A stretch of 29,722 nt of DNA from an uncultured Bacteroidaceae bacterium (GCA_904501945.1 CAJGCU010000017.1:1-29722); one strand, 5' to 3'; shown: positions 6,899 to 16,075, counted from the stretch's first letter. The notes: generated by a model not told the origin, from the letters alone. A program made the numbers and translations.

Positions 6899-8146
6899 CT
6901 ATTTGGAAAGTTCTGTTTTGCGGATTTGCTTTTCAAGTCTATACACTTCGTCTTGGAGTTCCATGATGCGTGTTTCGAGATTGAGAATTTGCTGTCGGGC
7001 AGTAGGAGAAGTTTCACGCGTCTGTTGCAGCTGGTCGTTGAGGGCGGAAAGGTTTTTAGTTTTTTGCAACCATTCCTGGCATAGCTGCTTGGCTTCAGAT
7101 GAAGTGAAATCATTGAGCGTATAGCATGTTTTGATGTCGTTAAGAACAAATTCGAAATCTTTATGTGTTGTTGCTGATGTTGTGGATGAGAGTTGCTTCA
7201 GGCGTCGAAGAGCATCGGCTTTTGTTTGCTTCTGTTCATCGGTGAGTGCAATGGAAGTAATTGAACGAAGGGATGCTGCTGTACGGATGATCTCAATGTC
7301 GGTTGTTTCATAATCTATTGTTTGTCGCGATTCATTGGGAATAAAGGTGTAGATACACACCTTTCCATTAGGTTGAAAACGGTCGCTGGCGAACCATCCG
7401 AGGTTGGTTGCTTCGTCAATGACCAGCATGTAATCGTTGGCATAAGAATTGTAGGGATATCCCATATTTTCAGCTTGATAGAAACGTTTGGAGTCTGAAT
7501 CGTAGCGGGTCGCGTAGAGGTCATAGTTCCCGTAGCCTTCATCACTTCGTGCTGCAAAATAGAATGTCTGTCCGTCAGGCATGAGGAAGGGATAGTTGAT
7601 ATCACCTTCAATACCAAGTCCTTCAATAACCTCTCCTTCTGTAAATTGTCCTTTCTCTAAGTAGTAGCGAGTTATTTGGAGAGCTGTGGTGTCAGATGTG
7701 CTGACGGGAATGAGAACCATACCATTGAGCTGGGTTTGATACTGCACGATATCGCCTTTATCGGAGATGGTCAGTGTTCCGAGGTCTGCAGATAGAGGAT
7801 AGGCCTTTAAAAAATCTTCCTTGTCAACAATTACGCTGTCCACAATGATAACTCGATCTACGCCTCGAAATCCGCTTTCTCCCTTTTTGCAGATTTCTAC
7901 AACATTGTCGTATTCTGTTGTAGGCTTTCGTCGGCGTTTGGCTGTAGCGATGAGTTTTTTGGCCGCAGCATCTGCTTTGTCAAACTGATAAGTTAAGATG
8001 TCAGTTTGGAAATCTTCAGTAACAGGAAGGGGTGTCAAATATGGATAAGTGGGGGGCATTATTGGTATAGGTGCAATGCTATCTGTTTGTGCTTGAGCAG
8101 TGAAAGTTAGCGTTGCACATACGAGGAGTGTAATGATTCTTTTCAT
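6899..8146 (-). CDS. secreted PD40 beta-propeller protein with C-terminal coiled coil
   Basis: This is a 415-aa exported protein with a signal peptide at 1-20 (MKRIITLLVCATLTFTAQAQ). PD40-type blades are recognisable in the middle (NYPFLMPDGQTFYFAARSDE, then a GNYDLY segment, and a second blade ending in GWFASDRF). The last 55 residues (about 360-412) are charged and heptad-like and should form a coiled coil. PD40 propellers in Bacteroidetes are often linked to OmpA-like or T9SS periplasmic proteins such as PorE, but no OmpA domain is present, so the function is unknown. It lies 38 bases after mutS2 and 66 before the phosphorylase, in the same probable operon. Confidence 0.8.
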   Translation of the reverse strand: MKRIITLLVCATLTFTAQAQTDSIAPIPIMPPTYPYLTPLPVTEDFQTDILTYQFDKADAAAKKLIATAKRRRKPTTEYDNVVEICKKGESGFRGVDRVIIVDSVIVDKEDFLKAYPLSADLGTLTISDKGDIVQYQTQLNGMVLIPVSTSDTTALQITRYYLEKGQFTEGEVIEGLGIEGDINYPFLMPDGQTFYFAARSDEGYGNYDLYATRYDSDSKRFYQAENMGYPYNSYANDYMLVIDEATNLGWFASDRFQPNGKVCIYTFIPNESRQTIDYETTDIEIIRTAASLRSITSIALTDEQKQTKADALRRLKQLSSTTSATTHKDFEFVLNDIKTCYTLNDFTSSEAKQLCQEWLQKTKNLSALNDQLQQTRETSPTARQQILNLETRIMELQDEVYRLEKQIRKTELSK

Positions 8147-8184
8147 ATTTATTTTGTTTTGAAATAGCCCAATATGTGAGCAGG

Positions 8185-10722
8185 TTATACAAGTTCTACT
8201 ATAGTGATACCTGCACCTCCAAAACGGATGTCTTCATCATAAAAGTCCGCTACAGGAGGGATAGAGTTGAGGTATTGCCGAATAACTGTTTTAAGTGCTC
8301 CCGTGCCTGTTCCATGCAGGATTTTCACACGAGAGGCTCGTGCTACAAGTGCATCGTCTATAAAATAGGTGACGGCTTGAATGGCTTCGTCGCCGCGCAA
8401 ACCACGCACATCAAGCTGTTCTTTGAAATTGAGGGTGGTGTTGCGTATTTCGTCTTGTGTCTGCACGCTGACATAAGTTGCTGCCACATTCTTGTCTTTT
8501 TTTGGTGGATCGCAAGGTTCGAGGCGCTTCATCTTCACGTTGGTAGTGATTTGCCCAAAAACGACAAGGGCTTCTGCTCCGCTAATCTTTTGAATTTGCC
8601 CGATAGTGCTTTGACCTTTCAGGCGTACATAAGAGCCAATTTCCAATGGCTTTGTTGCGTTTGTAGAAACGGTTGCGTTGGCAGATATGGAGAGAATAGG
8701 TTTTTCTTTCCCTTTGTCTTTCTTCTCCTCTTTTCTTTTGCGTCGTGCCATCAGTTTCTCCATCTGACGACGTATTTTCTCGTCAGTAATGTTGGGATCA
8801 ATCTCGTGGATGTCTTGTTTGAAATCTACGAATTCTTGACGAATTATTCGAGTACGTTCTTTTTCTGCTTGAGCTTCCTTTATTTCTTTGATTGTTAGCT
8901 CTATTTTTGCATTTGATTCCTTCAAAATCTGTTCAGCCTCTTCTTTGGCACGTGCTATGATCGCTTTACGTTCGTCGTGCAGTTTCTGGATGTCTTCTTC
9001 GTATCGCTTGATTGTTTGCTCCATCTGCTTTTCGTGCTGATGGATGTTCTGGCGTTTCTGTTCCCAGTAGCGCTTGTCTCGTACGATGTCTTGCAAATAT
9101 TTGTCTGAGTTGATGTAGTCTTTTCCAACAATCTTATTGGCATCTTGGATGACTTCATCGGGAATGCCGGTCTTTCGGGCAATCTCGATAGCAAATGAAC
9201 TTCCGGGATTTCCGATGGAGAGCTGGAATAGTGGAAGCATGAGTTGACGGTCATAAAGCATAGCGCCATTTACAATTCCATCTGTTTCCTGAGCATAGTG
9301 CTTCAGATTTTGATAATGGGTGGTAATGACACCGAAAGCGTGTTTTTTATTATAGACCTTCAGCATTGCTTCTGCCATTGCACCGCCAATCTGAGGTTCG
9401 GTACCTCCTCCGAATTCGTCGATCAGGATAAGACTCGACCCGTCGCAATGCTTCATCATGTTCTTCATGTTGAGGAGATGCGAAGAGTATGTGGAAAGGT
9501 CATTCTCAAGACTTTGTTCGTCACCAATATCAATAAAAATATTGCGGAAAATGCCGAAAATACTGCTCTTGGCAACAGGTACAGGCATTCCGCATTGGAA
9601 CATGTATTGCAGCAGCCCTGTCGTTTTGAGACACACGGACTTTCCGCCTGCATTCGGACCCGAAATGAGCAAAATGCGTTGCTTTTGTGTGAGTGTTATG
9701 TCAAGCGGAATGACTTTTCGGGGTGTTTCTTCAGGGTGTTGTGTATTGTAAGTTCTAAACTTCAGTTCCAATAGCGGATGTACAGCAATCGACCAGTCAA
9801 GAATCTGCTTGTTCTCCATGCGAGGCTCTGTGCTGTTGGTAATGATGGCAAATTTAGCTTTAGCACGGATGAAATCAATTTGAGCCAAAAAATCATAGCT
9901 AAATAAAATATCTTGAAGTTCAGGACGTACAATCTGAGTGAACTCCATTAAGATGCGGTTGATTTCCTTACGCTCTTCATTTTCAAGTTCGCGAATTTTA
10001 TTGTTAGCCTCTACCACTTCGGCTGGCTCTATGAACACAGTGCGTCCTGTGTCTGATTCGTCATGTACGATACCACGTATCTTTCTCTTCATAGCAGGAG
10101 CGACAGGAATGACCAAACGACCGTCACGGAGGGTGGGGGATACGTCTTTGTCAACGAGCCCTTCTCCTTTTGCTGACTTAAGAATGTTTTGCAAAGCACG
10201 TGATACGCTGCCCGCCGTGGCTGCCAATTCGCGGCGAATCATTAATAAAGTTGGCGATGCCGTATCTTTGACATGCCCAAATTTATCAAGAATTTGGTCT
10301 ATGCGTTTGACCAGTTGCGGATAAGTCTTTACGTCTGCGGTCTGGGCATAGAGGTGGGGATATATCGGTATTGTGTTTTCTTCGTCAGAACAGCGATGAA
10401 GAAGATGTACAATCTGATGTATTGTGGATAGCGAACGCTGTAAATTAAAGAGTTCTTCAACTTCCAAGCATGTGTTCTGAATACGAATACGTTTGAGAGA
10501 GGAACGTACATCAAAGAAGTTTTGGTCTGGAAAATCTTCTTCTTGTATGATGTGCATAAACTCCATCGTTTGTTTCACTTGGCGCCGGATGTTGTCAAAG
10601 TTCGTGGAAAACGCCATTTCACGCACTCTTCCTTCGCCTAAAGTACATAGGCAAAGTGTTGTGAGGTGTTCTCTGATTTGGTCAAAGCCAATCTTTTGTT
10701 CGTATGTGTTCGGATAAATCAA
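8185..10722 (-). CDS. mutS2: endonuclease MutS2
   Basis: MutS2 is the MutS paralog with a C-terminal Smr nuclease domain. It has been linked to suppression of recombination and, in Bacillus, to splitting collided ribosomes. Visible parts are the MutS core, Walker A GPNAGGKS (355-362), Walker B LILIDEF with D435-E436, a long charged coiled-coil segment (about 510-650), and a Smr domain with LDVRG (770-774) and HGTGTG (803-808). The 845 aa length is normal. The start is TTG at 10722: an in-frame stop lies a few codons upstream, no ATG is available, and the resulting MIYPNTYEQKIGFDQIR fits the family N-terminus. A consensus promoter lies just upstream. It heads the probable five-gene unit ending with mnmE. 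Confidence 0.96.
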   Translation of the reverse strand: MIYPNTYEQKIGFDQIREHLTTLCLCTLGEGRVREMAFSTNFDNIRRQVKQTMEFMHIIQEEDFPDQNFFDVRSSLKRIRIQNTCLEVEELFNLQRSLSTIHQIVHLLHRCSDEENTIPIYPHLYAQTADVKTYPQLVKRIDQILDKFGHVKDTASPTLLMIRRELAATAGSVSRALQNILKSAKGEGLVDKDVSPTLRDGRLVIPVAPAMKRKIRGIVHDESDTGRTVFIEPAEVVEANNKIRELENEERKEINRILMEFTQIVRPELQDILFSYDFLAQIDFIRAKAKFAIITNSTEPRMENKQILDWSIAVHPLLELKFRTYNTQHPEETPRKVIPLDITLTQKQRILLISGPNAGGKSVCLKTTGLLQYMFQCGMPVPVAKSSIFGIFRNIFIDIGDEQSLENDLSTYSSHLLNMKNMMKHCDGSSLILIDEFGGGTEPQIGGAMAEAMLKVYNKKHAFGVITTHYQNLKHYAQETDGIVNGAMLYDRQLMLPLFQLSIGNPGSSFAIEIARKTGIPDEVIQDANKIVGKDYINSDKYLQDIVRDKRYWEQKRQNIHQHEKQMEQTIKRYEEDIQKLHDERKAIIARAKEEAEQILKESNAKIELTIKEIKEAQAEKERTRIIRQEFVDFKQDIHEIDPNITDEKIRRQMEKLMARRKRKEEKKDKGKEKPILSISANATVSTNATKPLEIGSYVRLKGQSTIGQIQKISGAEALVVFGQITTNVKMKRLEPCDPPKKDKNVAATYVSVQTQDEIRNTTLNFKEQLDVRGLRGDEAIQAVTYFIDDALVARASRVKILHGTGTGALKTVIRQYLNSIPPVADFYDEDIRFGGAGITIVELV

Positions 10723-10746
10723 AGTTTCTGTAATTTATTAAGCGTA

Positions 10747-10777
10747 CAAAGGTACGGATAAGTGGGGACAATACAAA
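10747..10777 (-). promoter_or_regulatory. promoter of the mutS2 operon
   Basis: On the minus strand TTTG (10774-10777), a 19-base spacer and TACCTTTG (10747-10754) match the Bacteroidetes consensus exactly. The TTG start of mutS2 lies 25 bases downstream of the -7 element, implying a very short leader. Confidence 0.7.
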
Positions 10778-10820
10778 ATGAAAAGCTCTTTTTTCTATGT
10801 TTCTTCAATAAACAAGAGAG

Positions 10821-10883
10821 CGTACCCGTCGAGTCCGATGTGCCGTACCCGTCGGGTCCGACATGTCGAACCCGACGGGTACG
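10821..10883. repeat. GC-rich 40-bp palindrome with a preceding direct copy
   Basis: Bases 10844-10863 (CGTACCCGTCGGGTCCGACA) and 10864-10883 are inverted copies with one mismatch and no loop. A direct copy of the same unit (17 of the first 18 bases alike) precedes it at 10821-10838. The block stands out in an otherwise AT-rich gene-free stretch (10755-11051) between uvrA and the mutS2 promoter. No clear T run follows on either strand, so it is not a standard terminator. Confidence 0.8.
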
Positions 10884-10920
10884 ATAATAATAATTCAGTT
10901 TGTTCTTGCTATCTTAACTA

Positions 10921-10985
10921 ACGTGTGTTCGACGAAACAGCACTTTTCTTTGTTCCCTGCATCCATTTCTCGTTATCGAAGGCCT
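10921..10985. repeat. dispersed intergenic repeat, copy 1
   Basis: The sequence around GTTCGACGAAACAG (10927-10940) and the following T-rich part ending near TTTCTCGTTATCGAAGGC recurs with a few changes and a short deletion at 20541-20600. Both copies lie between genes. Confidence 0.5.
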
Positions 10986-11051
10986 GTCTAAAATATGTTG
11001 TAAGGATGATTAATAGCCAAGAGAAAGTAATGTTTATGGCAGAGAAGGGTG

Positions 11052-13625
11052 TTAAAGTTCTTTTTTGAGGAATTCCGCTGTGATGCCTTTATTGCTTAGG
11101 GCAATCGCTTCAGGTGTGCCAGTAACGACGACTTCTCCACCTTGTATGCCACCTTCTGGTCCCATGTCAATGATGTGGTCGGCGAGTTTGATAACATCAA
11201 GGTTGTGTTCAATGACGATGACGCTGTTACCTTTGTCAACAAGACGGTTGAGTACGACCATAAGGGTACGGATGTCTTCAAAATGGAGTCCTGTTGTTGG
11301 CTCGTCGAGGATGTAGAGCGTCTTGCCTGTATCTTTCTTCGCCAGTTCGGTGGCGAGTTTTACGCGTTGGCTTTCACCGCCAGAAAGGGTAGAGGAGGGT
11401 TGCCCGAGTTTGATGTAACCCATACCTACGTCTTGCAAAACCTTTATTTTCTGAAGTATTTTAGGCTGATTCTCGAAAAAATCTACTGCCTGGTTAATGG
11501 TCATGTCAAGCACATCTGCTATGCTTTTCCCTTTGAAACGTACTTCTAGTGTTTCTCGATTATAGCGTTTGCCGTGGCAAGTTTCGCATGGTACCAATAC
11601 ATCAGGGAGAAAATTCATTTGGATGGTCTTGTAACCATTGCCACCACAGGTTTCGCAACGTCCACCTGCTACGTTGAACGAGAAGCGTCCTGGCTTGTAA
11701 GCACGCATTTTCGATTCGGGCATTTCGACAAACAGTTTACGGATTTCAGTGAAGACGTCTGTGTAAGTTGCAGGGTTACTGCGAGGGGTTCTCCCCAAAG
11801 GAGATTGGTCAACGCTTACAATCTTGTCTATATGTTCTACTCCTTCGATTTTTTCAAATGTAAGTGGTTCTGTTTTAGAATGATAGAAGTGTTGATTTAA
11901 GTAAGGCTGTAAGGTTTCGTTGATGAGCGTGGACTTGCCGCTTCCACTTACTCCGGTTACGCAAACTAACATTTCCAATGGAATTTCAACGCTTACATTC
12001 TTTAGATTGTTTCCTTTTGCTCCTACTATACTGAGGACTTTGCCATTTCCTTTTCTTCGAACTTTAGGCACTTCTATTTCCTCTTTCCCGTTGAGGAAAC
12101 GAGATGTTAAAGTGTCTGTTTTTAGCATCTCTGTAGGCGTGCCTTGATACACAACTTCGCCTCCTTTTCTGCCGGCTGACGGCCCCATGTCGACGATGTA
12201 GTCAGCGTTGAGCATCATGTCCTTGTCATGTTCTACAACAATGACCGTGTTGCCCTCATCGCGTAATTCTTTCAGAGAATGAATGAGTCGTACATTATCA
12301 CGTTGGTGAAGTCCAATGCTTGGTTCGTCAAGAATATACAATACGTTTACCAATTTTGTGCCAATTTGTGTCGCAAGGCGTATGCGTTGGCTTTCACCGC
12401 CGCTGAGGCTGACTGAACTGCGTGAGAGGCTTAGATAATGTAGTCCTACATCCAAAAGAAACTTTAAACGTGTGCTGATTTCTTTGATAATCTCGTGGGC
12501 AATAGCACGTTGTTTGGTGTTCATTTTCTCCTCTACATTGGTAACCCAATCGTAGAGTGATTGCAATTCCATGTCTGACACATCGCTAATATTCTTGCCG
12601 TCGATGCGGAAATGCAGAGCTTCTTTGTTTAGGCGTTTACCGTTGCATTCAGGGCATACTACCATCTTGTCAATGGAGTCGGTCCATTTCTGTGCCCACT
12701 CTTTCTGCTCTTCTATGCCAAGAGTATGTATGTAGCTCGCCATCTCTTGATAATCTACGTTCTCGATGTCAATAGAAGGTACTACACCTAATCCTTTACA
12801 GTGGGGGCAAGCTCCTTGTGGAGAGTTAAATGAAAAGTTATTGGGAGCAGGATCACGGTAGCACAATCCTGTGGATGGGCACATCAACCTTTTTGAAAAA
12901 TGCTTCAATTCATTCGTGTCTTTATCAACAACCATCACCTGGCCTTCACCCATCTTCATGGCAATTTCAAGGCTCTTTTTCAAACGTTCCTCATCTTTTA
13001 TGTTGATAGAGAGTTTGTCAATTAACACTTCAATGTCATGGTTCTTGTAGCGGTCCACTTTCATGCCTTCCGTTACATCCATGATTTCACCATCTATGCG
13101 CGCATATAGATATCCCTTTTTGCGAATGCTTTCAAACAGTTCGCGATAATGTCCTTTGCGGCTTTGTACTACAGGGGCTAAGAGAAATATACGTTTTCCG
13201 TTGTAATTTTCTAACAGCAATTTCATTACATCCTCTTCTGTATATTTCACCATCTTTTCGCCTGTCTGATGGCTGAACGCAATGCCTGCACGAGCATAAA
13301 GCAAACGCAAATAGTCATATATTTCTGTTACAGTACCTACGGTTGAACGTGGATTTTTGTTCGTTGTTTTCTGCTCGATGCTAATGACAGGGGAAAGGCC
13401 GCTGATTTTGTCAACATCGGGACGTTCCATTCCTCCCAGAAAGTTACGGATATAGGCACTGAAGGTTTCGACGTATCGTCGCTGGCCTTCTGCAAAAATA
13501 GTATCAAACGCCAATGAGGATTTTCCACTGCCGCTCAATCCTGTAATTACTGTTAAACTGTTGCGAGGAATCTCTACGTCCACATTTTTCAAATTGTGTA
13601 CTCTCGCGCCTTCAATTTTAATCAT
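11052..13625 (-). CDS. uvrA: excinuclease ABC subunit A, short form
   Basis: UvrA is the ATP-dependent damage sensor that loads UvrB in nucleotide excision repair. Both ATPase halves are complete: Walker A GLSGSGKSS (29-37) and GVSGSGKST (558-566), signatures LSGGESQR (407-414, 747-754), and LDEPSIGLH / LDEPTTGLH. The UvrB-binding domain is kept (about 120-245, PVVQSRKGHYRELFESIRKK). Zinc-module cysteines are C249/C255/C273/C276, C324/C327 and C657/C660/C680/C683. At 857 aa it is some 80 shorter than usual: only 47 residues separate C276 from C324, where typical UvrA has about 120 forming the insertion domain. It starts inside the stop of the upstream secreted-protein gene (ATGA). It may be a second UvrA beside a full-length one elsewhere in the genome. 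Confidence 0.95.
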   Translation of the reverse strand: MIKIEGARVHNLKNVDVEIPRNSLTVITGLSGSGKSSLAFDTIFAEGQRRYVETFSAYIRNFLGGMERPDVDKISGLSPVISIEQKTTNKNPRSTVGTVTEIYDYLRLLYARAGIAFSHQTGEKMVKYTEEDVMKLLLENYNGKRIFLLAPVVQSRKGHYRELFESIRKKGYLYARIDGEIMDVTEGMKVDRYKNHDIEVLIDKLSINIKDEERLKKSLEIAMKMGEGQVMVVDKDTNELKHFSKRLMCPSTGLCYRDPAPNNFSFNSPQGACPHCKGLGVVPSIDIENVDYQEMASYIHTLGIEEQKEWAQKWTDSIDKMVVCPECNGKRLNKEALHFRIDGKNISDVSDMELQSLYDWVTNVEEKMNTKQRAIAHEIIKEISTRLKFLLDVGLHYLSLSRSSVSLSGGESQRIRLATQIGTKLVNVLYILDEPSIGLHQRDNVRLIHSLKELRDEGNTVIVVEHDKDMMLNADYIVDMGPSAGRKGGEVVYQGTPTEMLKTDTLTSRFLNGKEEIEVPKVRRKGNGKVLSIVGAKGNNLKNVSVEIPLEMLVCVTGVSGSGKSTLINETLQPYLNQHFYHSKTEPLTFEKIEGVEHIDKIVSVDQSPLGRTPRSNPATYTDVFTEIRKLFVEMPESKMRAYKPGRFSFNVAGGRCETCGGNGYKTIQMNFLPDVLVPCETCHGKRYNRETLEVRFKGKSIADVLDMTINQAVDFFENQPKILQKIKVLQDVGMGYIKLGQPSSTLSGGESQRVKLATELAKKDTGKTLYILDEPTTGLHFEDIRTLMVVLNRLVDKGNSVIVIEHNLDVIKLADHIIDMGPEGGIQGGEVVVTGTPEAIALSNKGITAEFLKKEL

Positions 13626-14371
13626 GAACCTCCTCCTGCTTCGCTTCCTTCGCGAAATCCTTTCAGAACATTTACCGCTTTTTTAATTTTATATTCTAAG
13701 CCATCACTGCCAAGGCCATAGAGATTAAGGAAATAAACCCCATCCTTGACATATTCTCCGTTTTTCCGTCCATCCCAAAGAATAAGTTTGTTGGGTTCAT
13801 CTTTTGCGTGCTCTGTATTCTCAAGTGTGGCAGAGTGGACTTTCTGCCCCCAACGATTGACAAATGTTGCCCTTAGCTTTACAATTGATTGAGCGGTTAT
13901 TCTAAAATAGTCATTGATTCCATCTCCGTTGGGCGAAAAGCCATCGGGACAAACAAGCTTGGATTCGCTGATGACAATGCTGATAGGCTCGCTTTCATAT
14001 TCGATGGTGTCAGAATCCTGTGTGAATGTGACATATAGTTTGACATAATACCCCCCCGATTTAGTCAAAGTGTATGTTGTCTCTTCTTCAAATCGATTAA
14101 CAATAGGGGAAAATTCGTTCTCATTGGCACTCCAAATCCTCCATTCGCAAATATAATTGTAATTATCAGGATTGTTAATGTTTGAAACCATTGTTATATC
14201 CAGCGGTGCTTGTGCCGTCTGTGATTCTCCTGGTGTAACTTCTACGTCTCCAACTTCGTCAATGGAGTAGAATTTTACAATTGGTTCAGCTTCTTGTGCT
14301 GTTGCTTTGGTGAAAAACAGCGCGATTTGCATGAATATTAATACAAGTAAGTATATCCTTTTTCCTTTCAT
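13622..14371 (-). CDS. secreted protein with gliding-motility/T9SS type B C-terminal domain
   Basis: The 249-aa product has a signal peptide (1-25, cleavage near ATAQE). A middle beta-rich part (about 30-135) looks PKD/Ig-like, with a WRIW...GGYYVKL pattern. The C-terminal domain has the hallmark CPDGFSPNGDGINDYF (141-156), then NRWGQKV, LWDGRKNG (198-205) and VKDGVYFLNL, as in the CHU_C family. That domain directs export through the type IX secretion system as a type B signal. The protein is short, so it is mostly the domain itself, and it ends in a small Gly/Ser tail. Its stop overlaps the uvrA ATG by four bases. A promoter match lies just upstream. Confidence 0.85.
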   Translation of the reverse strand: MKGKRIYLLVLIFMQIALFFTKATAQEAEPIVKFYSIDEVGDVEVTPGESQTAQAPLDITMVSNINNPDNYNYICEWRIWSANENEFSPIVNRFEEETTYTLTKSGGYYVKLYVTFTQDSDTIEYESEPISIVISESKLVCPDGFSPNGDGINDYFRITAQSIVKLRATFVNRWGQKVHSATLENTEHAKDEPNKLILWDGRKNGEYVKDGVYFLNLYGLGSDGLEYKIKKAVNVLKGFREGSEAGGGS

Positions 14372-14390
14372 AATTGTATCCTTTTTAATG

Positions 14391-14422
14391 CAAATTTACT
14401 TAATCCGTTCAATAAATTCACA
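14391..14422 (-). promoter_or_regulatory. candidate promoter of the secreted protein gene and uvrA
   Basis: On the minus strand the -7 element TAAATTTG (14391-14398) matches the consensus. The -33 element TGTG (14419-14422), one base off TTTG, lies 20 bases further. It faces the plus-strand promoter at 14460-14491. Confidence 0.5.
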
Positions 14423-14459
14423 TTAAATTCTTATAAAAAAACTCAACGGGTAATTTTAA

Positions 14460-14491
14460 TTTGTTTTGATGGGCTTTTTTTACTAATTTTG
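14460..14491 (+). promoter_or_regulatory. promoter of the LysM-barrel operon
   Basis: TTTG (14460-14463), a 20-base spacer and TAATTTTG (14484-14491) match the Bacteroidetes consensus exactly. It lies 28 bases before the ATG at 14519. Confidence 0.65.
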
Positions 14492-14518
14492 TACTTCAAA
14501 TCACATGAATAATATAGG

Positions 14519-16075
14519 ATGATGAAAAGAAAATTTCTTTTTCTTGTAGCTTTTATAACAGCTTTTGTAGCTTATGCCCAAACGGACATGCTACAAAAGC
14601 ATGAGGTTCAATCAGGTGAAACGCTTTATAGCATAGCTCGTCGATTCAATGTCTCTGAAGAATTATTGCAGAAAAATAATCCTGGTTTGAAGGCTGAAAA
14701 TCTGATGGCAGGAAAGGTGATTGTGATACCTGTGAATAAGACTTTTTCGTCCCATGATACACAGACACCTCAGGTTCAGAAACGCCTGCCATTTAAGACG
14801 ACTCATGAAGTTAAAAGGAAGGAAACGGTCTATTCCGTTTCTCGTTTATATGGAGTGACTGAAAGTCAGTTGCTTGATGCCAATCCTCAGGTGAAAAAAG
14901 ATAAATTAAAGAAAGGCTCAATTATCAACATTCCATATACAGAAGAGGAAAATCTTTTGTATAAAAAAGAATTGCAACGTCTTGAAGAAGAGGCGCGTAA
15001 AGCACAAATTAAAAGATATTCTACGATAAAGGCCGCAGTTATTCTTCCTTTCTCGCTTCAGGAAAATACGATGACTCTTGAGGCACAGAAAATGACAAAC
15101 CTTTATCAAGGATTTTTGTTGGCAGTCGATTCGCTTAAACAAAGAGGTTGTTCTGTTGAAGTTCATGCTTATGATGAATCGGCAGGATTTTCTGCTATTG
15201 ATGAAATCTTGCGTAAACCAGAAATGAAGGATATGCAGCTGATAGTAGGCCCTGTTCGTCAAACTAACATTTCTTCTGTAGCTAATTTTGCTCATCAGAA
15301 CAAGATTGCTCATGTCGTGCCATTAGCCAATGGTGCAGATATTGTAAATGAGCATCCTACCACATTTCAGATAAATGTTCCTTATACTTTGGTTTACAAT
15401 CATGTATATAATCGTTTTGCGATTATGCATAAGAACGACAATATCATTTTTGTGCATATGGGTGAACGTGAAGACAATGTTACTTATATGACTGGATTCA
15501 AAGAATTTTTGCGTGGAATGTCTATCCCTTATCAGGAAATAAATGCTTCTGAGTTTAGTCAAATACTTGCTATGCTTAAGCCTGGAATCCGAAATGTGTT
15601 GGTTCCTTCCAGCGCTACTTCTTCTTCTTTTGGACTCTTGTGCGAAAAGTTGGAGGCTTTGGGATTAACATCTGAGTGCACATTACAATTATTCGGATTT
15701 CCTGAATGGCAGACATTCACTGGTAAATATGAAAACTATTTGAAAAAATACAATTGCCAATTTTTTACGGCATTCTATAGTGGCAGTAATAAGCATCGAA
15801 CTCAGCTATTCAATTCTCGTTTCCGTCATTGGTTCCATCAGGAGCAATATAAAGGGATACCTCGATATGGTGAATTGGGATATGATATAGGTGCATACTT
15901 TATCAAGGGATTAAATGACTTTGGCTCATCATTTTATGAGAATTTGCACAATTATTCCTATATGTCACTTGAATTTCCCTTTAATTTCGAAAAGAAGAAT
16001 TCTTGGTCGGGTTTTCAGAATAAATCTATTTTAATTGTAACACATTTGATGGATGGTTCTGTTATTGTAAGATGA
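14519..16075 (+). CDS. LysM peptidoglycan-binding protein with periplasmic-binding-like fold
   Basis: The 518-aa exported protein starts with two ATGs (14519, 14522) and a signal peptide ending near AYAQ (20). Two LysM domains follow at about 28-72 (HEVQSGETLYSIARRFNV) and 96-140 (HEVKRKETVYSVSRLYGV), which should bind peptidoglycan. A short charged linker (142-165) leads to a C-terminal domain (about 168-510) that resembles type 1 periplasmic-binding or receptor-ligand-binding folds (KAAVILPFSL, then MTNLYQGFLLAVDSL). No transporter is adjacent, so solute uptake is not implied. A cell-wall-linked sensing or structural role is inference. Its stop overlaps the start of the barrel gene (ATGA). 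Confidence 0.85.
   Translation: MMKRKFLFLVAFITAFVAYAQTDMLQKHEVQSGETLYSIARRFNVSEELLQKNNPGLKAENLMAGKVIVIPVNKTFSSHDTQTPQVQKRLPFKTTHEVKRKETVYSVSRLYGVTESQLLDANPQVKKDKLKKGSIINIPYTEEENLLYKKELQRLEEEARKAQIKRYSTIKAAVILPFSLQENTMTLEAQKMTNLYQGFLLAVDSLKQRGCSVEVHAYDESAGFSAIDEILRKPEMKDMQLIVGPVRQTNISSVANFAHQNKIAHVVPLANGADIVNEHPTTFQINVPYTLVYNHVYNRFAIMHKNDNIIFVHMGEREDNVTYMTGFKEFLRGMSIPYQEINASEFSQILAMLKPGIRNVLVPSSATSSSFGLLCEKLEALGLTSECTLQLFGFPEWQTFTGKYENYLKKYNCQFFTAFYSGSNKHRTQLFNSRFRHWFHQEQYKGIPRYGELGYDIGAYFIKGLNDFGSSFYENLHNYSYMSLEFPFNFEKKNSWSGFQNKSILIVTHLMDGSVIVR

Noticed and set aside
8176..8898. 240-codon plus-strand frame opposite the end of mutS2
   Set aside because: It is antisense to the Smr domain and coiled coil of MutS2; its Cys/Phe-rich composition is that of a shadow frame.
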